Source: JAAYDI01 sp052034005 (GTDB lineage Bacteria; Planctomycetota; Planctomycetia; Pirellulales; Pirellulaceae). Taken from it: 38,257 nt of DNA. Positions 1 to 8,036 of the stretch are shown here, piece after piece (position 1 is the stretch's first letter; each line of letters begins with the position of its first letter). The notes beneath the pieces were generated by a model, which saw only the letters and a program-made list of their open reading frames with translations, had not been told where the DNA came from and searched no databases. The translations under genes were made by a program, and so were the position numbers. The stretch lies in the NCBI GenBank assembly GCA_052034005.1, contig JBPOJB010000073.1, positions 1 through 38,257 of the forward strand, in the 5' to 3' direction.

Positions 1-470
1 ACTCAATCGTCAGCCGATCAACATGCAGAATCTGCAACCGCCAACGCCGACCTGACCGGCCAGCGATCACGCAACCTACATTCCGGCCACGCCGCGAAAG
101 TGGTCCGCGCCGAAACCGCGATCGACACTCATGCAGCGATCACGCGCAGTCCTGCGCGCCGAGTTGCGCCGACACGCGACCTGAGCACGGGTGCCCGACG
201 GCGGCACGTGGCCGCCTGGTGGCCGGTATCCGCGTGGCGACACACACTGCAGAGGAGCCCTTTGCGTCGGTGGCAAACAGGCAGCTGAAATGAGGTCGCC
301 GATAGCGATCCGCGTAGAAACTGCGCGCATGCACCACGCACCGATGCTTGGTGACGGAATCTGGCGGCTGATGACAACAGCAACGGTCGTAACCATGCAC
401 AACGCGACCTGGCGCCGCGACTCGCGCTCTAAAGGTCGGAGCGCAAACCGCTTACTGCCGACAGTGCCAT
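1..470. other. Non-coding stretch downstream of the kinase gene
   Basis: I see no convincing gene here. Open frames exist on both strands, but their translations are rich in Arg, Ala and Pro with no domain or motif, as expected by chance in GC-rich DNA. It holds the 3' flank of the minus-strand kinase gene and runs off the window edge. I found no clear hairpin with a T-tract. Confidence 0.5.
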
Positions 471-1997
471 TCAGTCCTGACCCCTTTTGATGATCCCTTT
501 TGAGCGATCTGTCACTGCAAGCCAGACGCGCCGCGCGATCCACGCATTGGACGTGACACAAACCATGCCAGCGGTCACCAGGGTCGCGGATACCGATGGG
601 ATGACCCCGTTAGCCCGGGCCAGCGCCAGGATCACTCCGAATACAGCGGCATCGGCTAATGCCAGCGGGGCACAGAGGAGACTCCAGCAGGCCATCCCGA
701 ACCCGACAAGCGTTCCGTTCGCCAGGCGTATCTGGTAGATCGACACGGCGCCCAGCAACGTGCTGCATAGACCGGTGGCGATCGTGGTCAGGATGAGCAT
801 ACCGATCGGCGCATCCAGTGGTGGCGGGTCGTTCAGTACGAAGTAGACTGACGATACGCCAGTCAGGAGCGCGATCAGGGCCAGCGCGGCGCCGGCGACC
901 GCAACGCGCGATAGGCGCACGGGGCGCTGGGAGCCATCGATCGGCTTCGCCGCCACGGCGCGGCGTTGACCGGCAAGCGCGACCGATCCCGAAATCGACT
1001 CCACGTCGACCTTCACGTCACTGGCGTGCTGATATCGCCGTTCCGGCTCCCGCGCCAGTGCACGCAGCACGACTTCATCCAGCCGCACGTCCACTTGCAC
1101 TTTGCGCGAAGGTGGCTCGAAATGCCCCACGGGGACCTCGCCGGTGAGCATCTCATAGAAGACCACGCCCAGTGAGTAGATGTCAGCGCGGTGGTCGACC
1201 TGGCGCGCCCCCTCCATCTGCTCGGGTGCCATGTATCGGGGCGTCCCTACCACCTGGTTCGTCGTGGTGATCGTGTATTGTTGCGGCGTGCGCCTAACCA
1301 GCTTGGCCAGCCCGAAATCGGCGATCTTCACGCGGCCGCGTTTGTCGACCAGGATGTTCTCCGGCTTGATGTCCCGGTGCACCACATCCTCGTCGTGCGC
1401 GAACTGCAGCGCCTCGCAGATCTGCGGTACGATGGCCAACGCCTGGTCAGGCTGCAGGGTCCCGGCCGCAATGACCTGCCGCAGGTTGGTCCCATCCACA
1501 TACTCCATGATGAAATAATAGAGCGTCTGGGACCCTGCTTGGCCGGCCGTAGCGTAGAGGACTTCGCCGAAGTCATGGACGGCGACGATGTGCGGGTGGT
1601 TCAACCGTGCCAGGGCTTTCGCTTCCCGATGAAAACGTTCTGCGAACGAGGGGTGGTGGGGCGCGTCGGGACGGATGATCTTCAGCGCGACGAGACGGTC
1701 GAGCTTGATCTGGCGAGCCTTGTAGACAGCCCCCATCCCCCCGTGACCGAGGAGTCCGAGGATTTCAAGTTGTGGGAACAGCTGTGCCAGCTGCCCGATA
1801 TCCGGGGGCACGAAGGCCCCCGGTACCGGAGACTCAACGACCGGGGTGCCCGCCTCGGTCCGGGCACCATGCGGCCGGGACTCCGTGTGCGGGAAGTCCC
1901 TTAGGCCGGCCCTCAGAAGGCACTTCGGGCAGATGCCTTCGGGAGCATTCGCGGGCACCGGTCGACCACACTGAGGGCACGTATTCTGCGGGTTCAT
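471..1997 (-). CDS. Membrane-anchored serine/threonine protein kinase with N-terminal zinc ribbon
   Basis: A 508-residue Hanks-type Ser/Thr kinase. Residues 7-26 form a zinc ribbon (Cys7, Cys10, Cys23, Cys26). The kinase domain covers about 78-340: glycine loop LGHGGMGAVYKA (83-94), ATP-binding Lys106, catalytic loop HRDIKPEN (Asp209), DFG at 227-229 and the APEQ motif at 257-260, so all catalytic residues are present. After about residue 365 come roughly four hydrophobic segments, giving a C-terminal membrane anchor in place of a sensor domain. An AGAGG ribosome site lies 8 nt before the ATG. It sits 81 nt downstream of the sigma-factor gene on the same strand; such sigma-kinase pairs are frequent in Planctomycetota. 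The kinase probably phosphorylates or gates a regulatory partner, but the substrate is unknown. The kinase frame is intact although the upstream sigma gene is interrupted. Confidence 0.93.
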   Translation of the reverse strand: MNPQNTCPQCGRPVPANAPEGICPKCLLRAGLRDFPHTESRPHGARTEAGTPVVESPVPGAFVPPDIGQLAQLFPQLEILGLLGHGGMGAVYKARQIKLDRLVALKIIRPDAPHHPSFAERFHREAKALARLNHPHIVAVHDFGEVLYATAGQAGSQTLYYFIMEYVDGTNLRQVIAAGTLQPDQALAIVPQICEALQFAHDEDVVHRDIKPENILVDKRGRVKIADFGLAKLVRRTPQQYTITTTNQVVGTPRYMAPEQMEGARQVDHRADIYSLGVVFYEMLTGEVPVGHFEPPSRKVQVDVRLDEVVLRALAREPERRYQHASDVKVDVESISGSVALAGQRRAVAAKPIDGSQRPVRLSRVAVAGAALALIALLTGVSSVYFVLNDPPPLDAPIGMLILTTIATGLCSTLLGAVSIYQIRLANGTLVGFGMACWSLLCAPLALADAAVFGVILALARANGVIPSVSATLVTAGMVCVTSNAWIARRVWLAVTDRSKGIIKRGQD

Positions 1998-2078
1998 CGT
2001 CGGGGCCTCTGGTTTTCCGTTGTCTACTCCCTTCTGACGGAAGCTGCGATGATGGTGACAGGGATTCCCGGAGTCCGA

Positions 2079-2831
2079 TCACAACGTCAGGACGGTGAAT
2101 AGGTTCCGTATCTCGTCCTCGATTTCTTCCGGACGCGTCACGGTTTGCGCGATCTCGTCTCGGAGCAACTCCCGGTAGCGCCGGCGCATGCGCGATGCGG
2201 CTTTCCTGGCCGCCGCGTCCGTCATGCCCAGGGCGATGGCCGCTTGCGCGAATGTCTTGTCCCCGTGCTGGCCGATCAAGAACCCCTTCAACTCCTGAAA
2301 CTGGGCCGTCTTGCCGGCGCGGCGAGCCTCCGCCTCCAACCGATCCATGATGCGCCGAAGCAGTGTGACGGCCCACTGCTGGTCATACAGTTGTTCGGCC
2401 GTCAAACCGGCTGCCGGCTCGAGGGACAGTTCCGAATCAGCTGTCGCGAAGTCGAGCGAAATGACGCGTCGGCCGCCCCCTCGCTTCACGGCTCGCTCCT
2501 TCTCCCATTGCTTCGATAGGAAGTGCTTGAAGGCGGTCAACAGATAGGCGCGAAACCGCCCTCGTTCGGAAGTCGCTCTGGCCACATAGTTCTTTTCCAG
2601 CAGTTCGGCGAAAAAGGCCTGGGTCAGGTCCTGTGCGGTAGCCGAATCGCTCACGCGTCGCCGGACGTAGGCGTAGAGAGGTACCTAATAGTCCTTGCAT
2701 AGTCGACCGAGCGCCTCGCGCGCCGCATCGCAACCAGGCTTCCCAGCCGCCATTACCACACTCCACCGTGTCGTGGCAAAGCCTTGCGGATGGCGGCAAC
2801 CGGCCTGTTGTCGGAAGTCATCGCTTGACAT
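2079..2831 (-). pseudogene. ECF-like RNA polymerase sigma factor, interrupted by an amber codon
   Basis: Read from ATG at 2831, the frame gives a 250-codon ECF-like sigma factor of the planctomycete type, starting MSSDDFRQQ and reaching the family's N-terminal FATTRWSVV signature. Codon 49 (2685-2687) is TAG in the context KDY-stop-VPLYAYVRRR, where the family typically has YWxPLYAYVRRR, so the lost residue is almost certainly Trp (TGG to TAG). Downstream the frame is perfect: region 2 DLTQAFFAELLEKNY, a linker, then a region-4 helix-turn-helix near ALGMTDAAARKAASRMRRRYRELL. The remaining 191-codon frame could start at GTG 2654, but no ribosome site precedes it and it would lack the first helices of region 2. 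This may be a nonsense mutation, a sequence error or suppressed termination. It is followed by the kinase gene, with which it would form a signalling pair. Confidence 0.82.
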
Positions 2832-2836
2832 GGTAG

Positions 2837-2870
2837 TATTCTATCATGCTGGTACGCGTGTTGAAGGGAC
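2837..2870 (-). promoter_or_regulatory. Candidate promoter of the sigma-kinase pair
   Basis: On the minus strand the region before ATG 2831 reads TTCAAC, 16 nt, then TGATAGAAT, i.e. an extended -10 (TGn + TAGAAT). It lies just upstream of the proposed start, leaving a very short or nearly leaderless 5' end. The -35 match is weak, so this is a candidate only. Confidence 0.35.
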
Positions 2871-3095
2871 CAACGCCGACGACTCTCACAAATGGCGGGC
2901 GCAATGTGGGTCGTGTTGTTCCCGGGCATACCGCCGGCGGCACGGTGTGTTTTCATAGCGATTTGGCGCGCTTGAGACTATCGCCATCACCGGCTGAGTG
3001 CCCGATGGAGCTCACCCCCGTGTAACCCTTGAAGCGACCCGCCGCCGGTCGTCCCTTGCGCATCAAGCACGAAAGGCGCGCCTCTTCGACGAGAT

Positions 3096-3123
3096 GTGGA
3101 AGAACTCACGTGGAAGAACTCAG
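3096..3123. repeat. 14-bp tandem duplication
   Basis: Two adjacent copies of GTGGAAGAACTCA plus C or G. It is short and outside any recognised gene, so replication slippage is the simplest explanation. Confidence 0.6.
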
Positions 3124-3478
3124 ACAGTCTGTGCCGCGGCGCCGCGAGTCTGCGCCGCGAAGCTTGAGAAAGGGGGAAGAGACGTAGGAGGCGACTTGGA
3201 GACCTTTCATCGGAGCCCGGGAGGTGGAAGTCCTTCCCGGTCACGCCTGGCCAGCAGCCGGGAGCGGGCCTTGCATGGCGATGGGGCGACCCACGCCGCG
3301 AAACGTAGAGAGCGCGCACCACGCATAGCCGGAAGCAGACACTCAGGCAGACGCGGCAGAGGCCCTGGTTTTCTTGGCTCACAGCGGGTGCTGCGAGCTC
3401 CTTTCCTGGTTCAGTTCTGCGGCCGCGCTGCTTGACATTGGTTCGCGCGCCATGGAGACGTTGACCGGCGACCGGATA

Positions 3479-3850
3479 TCAGAAAGGTATGTCGTCATCC
3501 CCCTGTTGGGCCGCGGCGAATTCGTCGTTGACCGTCCGGGCGTCGGCCGCCGGTTTGCCGCCAAGCACCTGGAAGTTCATCGCCTCGGCGTTCAGGAAGT
3601 ACTTCACTTCGCTCCCGGCGTCCCGCTGCCACTTGCGGCCGCTCAATCGGAACTCCACTTCCACTTCGTCGCCGACCTTGAGCTGGTCAGCTCGATCGCA
3701 CCCGTCTTGGGTGAACTCGAGCGGAATGTAGTTCGTGAAGCGTCCGTTGTCCTGCTCGAGCACCACGAGCCGCTTGCGAAAACCCTTCTGACCGAACGTC
3801 TTCGTCTGGTCCACAAGGTGTACGATGCCACGTATCTTTCCATCACTCAT
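3479..3850 (-). CDS. DUF3127 family OB-fold-like protein
   Basis: A 123-residue protein starting MSDGKIRGIVHL. The body (GQKGFRKRLVVLEQDNGRF, then a phrase on retaining IPLEF and VGDEVEVEFRLSGRKW) matches my knowledge of the DUF3127 family, small beta-rich proteins thought to adopt an OB fold related to single-stranded-DNA-binding proteins. The C-terminus is DDDIPF, the acidic-Pro-Phe tail that in SSB proteins recruits partners; a nucleic-acid role is therefore plausible but inferred. The frame opens 27 nt further upstream (MHWSGDDRA...), but I prefer the internal ATG because it begins at the conserved core. Translation ends at TGA 3479-3481. It is single, divergent from hydE. Confidence 0.85.
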   Translation of the reverse strand: MSDGKIRGIVHLVDQTKTFGQKGFRKRLVVLEQDNGRFTNYIPLEFTQDGCDRADQLKVGDEVEVEFRLSGRKWQRDAGSEVKYFLNAEAMNFQVLGGKPAADARTVNDEFAAAQQGDDDIPF

Positions 3851-3917
3851 CGCGCGATCATCCCCACTCCAATGCATTCACAGGTCGTGCCCGGCGCGGC
3901 CAGGGACCGCTTCGTGC

Positions 3918-3923
3918 ATATTA
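3918..3923 (-). promoter_or_regulatory. Candidate -10 element for the DUF3127 gene
   Basis: TAATAT on the minus strand sits in one of the few AT-rich patches of the divergent intergenic region, about 70 nt before ATG 3850. No convincing -35 was found. Confidence 0.3.
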
Positions 3924-4081
3924 CAGCAGTTATGATCACGCGGCGGAAGCCCCGGGCATGACGCACCGAGGACCGGCCACCGGCCAGCCCGGCCAACCGC
4001 GGCCAGATGGCCAGCCTGTCGGCACGCGCCTTGCCGGGCCCGGCGGTGGCCATGCCCTAGGCAGCACGCAGGGTAACCCCC

Positions 4082-4087
4082 TAAGAT
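4082..4087 (+). promoter_or_regulatory. Candidate -10 element (TAAGAT) of the hydEGF operon
   Basis: TAAGAT lies 64 nt before the hydE start codon. The same hexamer occurs before the lipoprotein gene, where a near-consensus -35 supports it, and before the hydroxyproline epimerase gene. No good -35 is present here, so the call depends on the recurrence. Confidence 0.35.
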
Positions 4088-4151
4088 TTACTGCGGACTA
4101 TCCAGCTCCTGAACGGCTTCCTGCTTTGGGAGTCCCTGACCGAGGTGCGGC

Positions 4152-5243
4152 GTGTCGCTGACGTTTGACCAGATCCTGTCCTGGCTGCATGAAGCCGACG
4201 AGGAGCGTCTTGAGCGTCTGTGGCGGGACGCCGACCGGGTGCGTCGCGAGCAGGTGGGCGACGAGGTGCACTTGCGCGGTTTGCTGGAGATCAGCAACTA
4301 CTGCGATCGGTCGTGCCTCTACTGCGGGCTCCGGCCATCGAATCGGCGTCTGGAACGTTACCGCATGACGCCGGAGGAGATGGTGGCGGGTGCACGCCAG
4401 GCCGTCGCGCGCGGCTACGGGACGGTGGTCATGCAGTCCGGGGAGGATTTCGGCCTGGATATCGGGTCGCTCTGCCAGGTGATCCGCACGATCAAGCGTG
4501 AGACGCCCCTGGCGGTCACGTTGAGCCTGGGCGAACGTGAGCGGTCCGAGTTGCTGGCTTTGCGGCGTGCGGGAGCCGACCGGTACCTGCTGCGATTCGA
4601 GACGTCCAACCTGGACCTGTTGCGCAGGCTGCACCCGCCGCGTTCCGGCGAGTCGGCCGACCGCCGCTTGGCGCTGCTGGGCGTCTTAGGCGAGCTGGGT
4701 TACGAGGTGGGCAGCGGGGTCATGGTGGGGTTGCCAGGCCAGACCTACGCCGATCTAGCGCGCGACATACGGCTCTTCCAGCAGTTGGATCTGGACATGA
4801 TCGGCATCGGGCCCTACATCCCTCACCCGCAGACCCCCCTCTTTCAGCAGCGCGAAACGGCCGCTGGGCGGTGTCCCGGGCAGGCAACCGCCGACGCACT
4901 TGCGACGTATAAGATGATAGCCTTGACGCGTCTGGCGTGCCCTCGGGTGAACATCCCCAGCACGACCGCGCTGACGACCGTCGATCCGCAAGCCGGCCAT
5001 CGGCTTGGTCTGCAGCGCGGTGCGAACGTCGTGATGCCCAACCTGACGCCGTTCGACTACCGTCGCCGATACGAGATTTACCCGCACAAGGCCGGGTCGG
5101 AGCGGGCGTCGGAGGAGAGTGACAGTGACGGCCAGCTGCGGGCGCTGATTGGCGCGCTGGGCCGCCGGGCGGGCACCGGGCGCGGCGATTCGCTCAACAA
5201 GCGGATGCGTGACGCCGTGGCCGGGCAGGTGTTGACGGAGTGA
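4152..5243 (+). CDS. hydE: [FeFe]-hydrogenase maturase HydE (radical SAM)
   Basis: A 363-residue radical SAM enzyme. The cluster motif CDRSCLYC gives Cys51, Cys55 and Cys58 (CX3CX2C), which bind the SAM-cleaving [4Fe-4S] cluster. The rest (LRFETSN, SGVMVGLPGQTY, IGIGPYIPHPQTPL) is characteristic of HydE and its close relatives such as PylB. In the known pathway HydE acts on the HydG-derived Fe(CO)2(CN) synthon to help build the diiron part of the H-cluster. The GTG start follows GAGGTG. The stop TGA abuts the hydG start directly, so the genes are translationally close. The presence of hydG and hydF next to it, and of a [FeFe] hydrogenase 3.4 kb downstream, settles the assignment. Confidence 0.95.
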   Translation: MSLTFDQILSWLHEADEERLERLWRDADRVRREQVGDEVHLRGLLEISNYCDRSCLYCGLRPSNRRLERYRMTPEEMVAGARQAVARGYGTVVMQSGEDFGLDIGSLCQVIRTIKRETPLAVTLSLGERERSELLALRRAGADRYLLRFETSNLDLLRRLHPPRSGESADRRLALLGVLGELGYEVGSGVMVGLPGQTYADLARDIRLFQQLDLDMIGIGPYIPHPQTPLFQQRETAAGRCPGQATADALATYKMIALTRLACPRVNIPSTTALTTVDPQAGHRLGLQRGANVVMPNLTPFDYRRRYEIYPHKAGSERASEESDSDGQLRALIGALGRRAGTGRGDSLNKRMRDAVAGQVLTE

Positions 5244-6680
5244 ATGAGAATGAGTGCAACTGCTCGCGACCGCCGCTTGAGCGAGGGCGCGTATGACTAC
5301 ATCGACGACCGCGCCTTGCTGTCCTATCTGGACCGTCCGGCCGACGCGCTGGAGGTGCGCGACATCATCGCCAAGAGCATGGCGAAGGAACCGCTGGACG
5401 TGTCGGAGACGGCGGTATTGATCAACGCGACAGCGCCCGAGCTGGTCGAGTCGATCTTCGAGGCGGCGCGGCAGCTGAAGCGCGACGTGTACGGCAACCG
5501 GATCGTATTGTTCGCGCCGCTCTATGTGGGCAACTACTGTACGAACGACTGCGCGTATTGCGGCTTTCGGCGTTCGAACCCGGACGCCATCCGCCGCACG
5601 CTGGGCCAGGACGAGATCGTCAAGCAGGTCCTGGCCCTGGAGCGTCGCGGCCAGAAGCGGTTGATCCTGGTGTTTGGCGAGCATCCGCGCTACTCGGCCG
5701 AGTTCATCGCCGACACGGTCCGGGCGGTGTACGGGGTGCGGGAAGGCCACGGGGAGATCCGGCGCGTCAACATCAATGCCGCACCGATGGACCACGCGGG
5801 GTTCCGGACCGTCCACGAAGCGGGCATCGGCACCTATCAGGTGTTCCAGGAGACCTATCATCACGCCACCTATGCGGCGGTGCACCCGGCGGGCGACAGC
5901 AAGGCCGACTACCTGTGGCGCCTGGACGCGCTCGACCGGGCCTGGGAAAGCGGATGCGACGATGTCGGGATCGGCGCGCTGTTCGGCCTCTACGACTGGC
6001 GCTTTGAGGTGCTCGGCCTGGTGACCCATGCGCGGCACCTGATGAACAAGTTCCACTGCGGCCCGCACACGATCAGCTTCCCGCGGTTGCGCCCGGCGTC
6101 GGGTGTGCGGATCAGCGAGCAATGGGCGGTCGACGACCATGACTTCAAGCGGCTGGTGAGCATTCTCCGGTTGAGCGTCCCGTACACCGGCCTGATCCTC
6201 ACGGCGCGGGAGCCGGCTGCGCTGCGCCGCGAAATCCTGAGCTTCGGCGTGTCGCAGATCGACGCGGGCAGCCGGATCGAGTTGGGCGGCTACACGGAAG
6301 CGGGCGACGCCCAGCAGCAGGTGCAGGAGCGCGAGCAGTTCGAGCTGGGCGACATCCGCTCGTTGGACGACGTCATCCGCGAACTGCTGGTCGAAGGGTA
6401 CATCCCCAGCTTCTGCACCGCGTGCTATCGGCTGGGACGCACCGGCGAGCAGTTCATGGAGTTCGCCATTCCCGGGTTCATCCAGCGGCTCTGCACGCCC
6501 AACGCCCTGACCACGCTCCAGGAGTACCTGGTCGACTACGCGTCGCCCGCCACCCGGGCGGCCGGCCAACGGTTGCTGGACCAGCAATTGGCGGCGATGC
6601 CCGACAACGAGGAGAAGCGCGAGCTGCTGCGGCGCCTGCAGCGCATCGAAGCGACGGACGAACGGGACTTGTACTACTGA
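5244..6680 (+). CDS. hydG: [FeFe]-hydrogenase maturase HydG (radical SAM tyrosine lyase)
   Basis: A 478-residue enzyme that cleaves tyrosine to give the CO and CN ligands of the H-cluster. Radical SAM motif CTNDCAYC: Cys99, Cys103, Cys106. The C-terminal auxiliary cluster motif CX2CX22C is intact (Cys391, Cys394, Cys417), and this separates HydG from the related thiamine enzyme ThiH. Length matches the family. Two start codons are possible, ATG 5244 immediately after the hydE stop or ATG 5250; neither changes the domain. Followed by hydF after 20 nt. Confidence 0.96.
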   Translation: MRMSATARDRRLSEGAYDYIDDRALLSYLDRPADALEVRDIIAKSMAKEPLDVSETAVLINATAPELVESIFEAARQLKRDVYGNRIVLFAPLYVGNYCTNDCAYCGFRRSNPDAIRRTLGQDEIVKQVLALERRGQKRLILVFGEHPRYSAEFIADTVRAVYGVREGHGEIRRVNINAAPMDHAGFRTVHEAGIGTYQVFQETYHHATYAAVHPAGDSKADYLWRLDALDRAWESGCDDVGIGALFGLYDWRFEVLGLVTHARHLMNKFHCGPHTISFPRLRPASGVRISEQWAVDDHDFKRLVSILRLSVPYTGLILTAREPAALRREILSFGVSQIDAGSRIELGGYTEAGDAQQQVQEREQFELGDIRSLDDVIRELLVEGYIPSFCTACYRLGRTGEQFMEFAIPGFIQRLCTPNALTTLQEYLVDYASPATRAAGQRLLDQQLAAMPDNEEKRELLRRLQRIEATDERDLYY

Positions 6681-6700
6681 CCTGAGCGAGGCCGTCGCGC

Positions 6701-7978
6701 ATGAGCGAACCATCGTCCCGGACCCCGCGCGGCAATCGGCTGCACATCGCGCTGTGCGGGCGACGCAATGTCGGCAAGAGCGCATTGCTCAACGCGCTCA
6801 CGCGTCAAGACGTATCGATCGTGTCGGACGTGGCGGGCACCACGACCGACCCGGTCGAAAAGCCGATGGAGCTGGCGCCGATCGGGCCGGTCGTCTTCAT
6901 CGATACGGCGGGCATCGACGACCGCGGCGCGCTCGGCGGCGAGCGTGTGCGGAAGACGCGCGGCGTGCTGGACCGGGCGGACATCGCCGTGGTCGTGGCG
7001 GAGGCCGGGGTCTGGGGCCCGTTCGAGTCGGCGCTGCTGGCGGAGCTGGCGGAGCGGAACACGCCCCGGATCGTCGTGTTCAACAAGGCGGACCTGGGGG
7101 CCCCCGCGCCGGCCCTGCGCGCTGCGCTGGCCGACGCGCGCACGCGCGTGGTCGAGACCGTCGCCACGCAAGGCGCGGGCCTGCTGGACCTGCGCGAGGC
7201 CTTGGTCGAATCGATCCCGGCGGACTTCCTCGATCCGCCGGCCATCGTGGCCGACCTGGTGCCGCCGGGCGAACTCGTCGTTCTGGTCGTGCCGATCGAC
7301 GTGCAGGCGCCCAGGGGGCGGCTCATCCTGCCCCAGGTGCAGACCATCCGCGACCTGTTGGACAACGACTCCTACTGCCTCGTCGTGAAAGAGCGCGAGC
7401 TGCGCGGCGCGCTGGACCGGCTGCGGCGCCCCCCGGCGCTGGTCGTGACCGATTCGCAGGCCTTCCAGCGCGTCGCCGCCGACACGCCGCCGGGCGTGAA
7501 ACTCACTTCGTTCTCCATCCTCTTCGCACGCCACAAGGGCGATCTGCCCGAGCTGGTGCGCGGCGCCATGGCCATCGACACGCTGCGGACCGGCGCCTGC
7601 ATCCTGATCTGTGAGGCCTGCGCACACCATCCCATTGGAGACGACATCGGACGGGTGAAGATCCCGCACTGGCTGCGACAGTACGTGGGCGGGGAGCTGG
7701 AGTTCGTGCACTACCAGGGCCACGACTTCCCCGACCAGCTGGCCGGATATGCGCTGGTCGTGCACTGCGGTTCCTGCGTGCACAACCGCCGGGAGATGCT
7801 CTCGCGGATCCTCAAGTGCCGCCGCGCCGGAGTACCCGTCACCAACTACGGCCTGGCGATCGCCTATTCGCTCGGCATCTTCCGGCGGGCGCTCGAGCCG
7901 TTCCCCGCGGCGTTGGCCGTGTACGAGGAGAGCAGGCGGAAGGCGGGAGGGAGTGACGAGCAGAGGAGCTCAGTGTGA
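6701..7978 (+). CDS. hydF: [FeFe]-hydrogenase maturation GTPase/scaffold HydF
   Basis: A 425-residue scaffold protein on which the diiron subcluster is assembled and from which it passes to HydA. N-terminal GTPase domain: P-loop GRRNVGKS (20-27), switch GTTTDPV, DTAGIDD and NKADLG. The C-terminal iron-sulfur motif is present as Cys307-Ala-His309, then His355-Cys356 and Cys359, fitting the family CXH...HCXXC pattern. GAGG precedes the ATG by about 12 nt. It is the last gene of the hydEGF operon and converges on the hydrogenase genes. Confidence 0.95.
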   Translation: MSEPSSRTPRGNRLHIALCGRRNVGKSALLNALTRQDVSIVSDVAGTTTDPVEKPMELAPIGPVVFIDTAGIDDRGALGGERVRKTRGVLDRADIAVVVAEAGVWGPFESALLAELAERNTPRIVVFNKADLGAPAPALRAALADARTRVVETVATQGAGLLDLREALVESIPADFLDPPAIVADLVPPGELVVLVVPIDVQAPRGRLILPQVQTIRDLLDNDSYCLVVKERELRGALDRLRRPPALVVTDSQAFQRVAADTPPGVKLTSFSILFARHKGDLPELVRGAMAIDTLRTGACILICEACAHHPIGDDIGRVKIPHWLRQYVGGELEFVHYQGHDFPDQLAGYALVVHCGSCVHNRREMLSRILKCRRAGVPVTNYGLAIAYSLGIFRRALEPFPAALAVYEESRRKAGGSDEQRSSV

Positions 7979-7990
7979 CGAAGCAAAGAG

Positions 7991-8017
7991 AGAGACGTGT
8001 CTTCCGCATTCGTCTCT
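7991..8017. terminator. Inverted repeat between converging transcription units
   Basis: AGAGACG (7991-7997) and CGTCTCT (8011-8017) form a 7-bp stem with a 13-nt loop just after the hydF stop and before the end of the opposing small ORF. There is no long T-tract. A bidirectional terminator is likely from position. Confidence 0.35.
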
Positions 8018-8036
8018 ACTCTATGCTGTCTCCTCT

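Larger units (their letters stand above)
2832..3478. other. Roughly 650-bp region without a recognisable gene
   Basis: No frame here gives a recognisable protein; both strands show Arg/Ser-rich translations. Visible structure is limited to a 14-bp tandem duplication at 3096-3123 (GTGGAAGAACTCAC then GTGGAAGAACTCAG) and a GC-rich stretch just after it. It lies between the starts of the sigma-factor gene and the end of the DUF3127 gene. It could hold decayed coding sequence or a non-coding RNA, neither of which I can demonstrate. Confidence 0.45.
3851..4151. other. Divergent intergenic region between DUF3127 gene and hydE
   Basis: Contains candidate -10 elements for both directions (3918-3923 minus, 4082-4087 plus). 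Between them, about 3971-4016, GGCCA recurs five times at irregular spacing (GGCCACC, GGCCAGC, GGCCAAC, GGCCAGA, GGCCAGC). This could be an operator-like array or simply GC-rich low-complexity DNA. No gene is seen. Confidence 0.45.

Noticed and set aside
2685..2687. Genome-wide reassignment of TAG to Trp as explanation for the interrupted sigma gene
   Set aside because: TAG ends at least two intact genes here, the dehydrogenase alpha gene at 23386 and the arabinofuranosidase gene at 37457, at their normal lengths.
2987..3382. A 131-codon minus-strand frame with N-terminal cysteines
   Set aside because: Composition is Arg/Ser-rich without domain, signal or ribosome site, like other chance frames.
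4755..6785. A 676-codon minus-strand frame opposite hydE and hydG
   Set aside because: It is antisense to two clear radical SAM genes and has no recognisable features.
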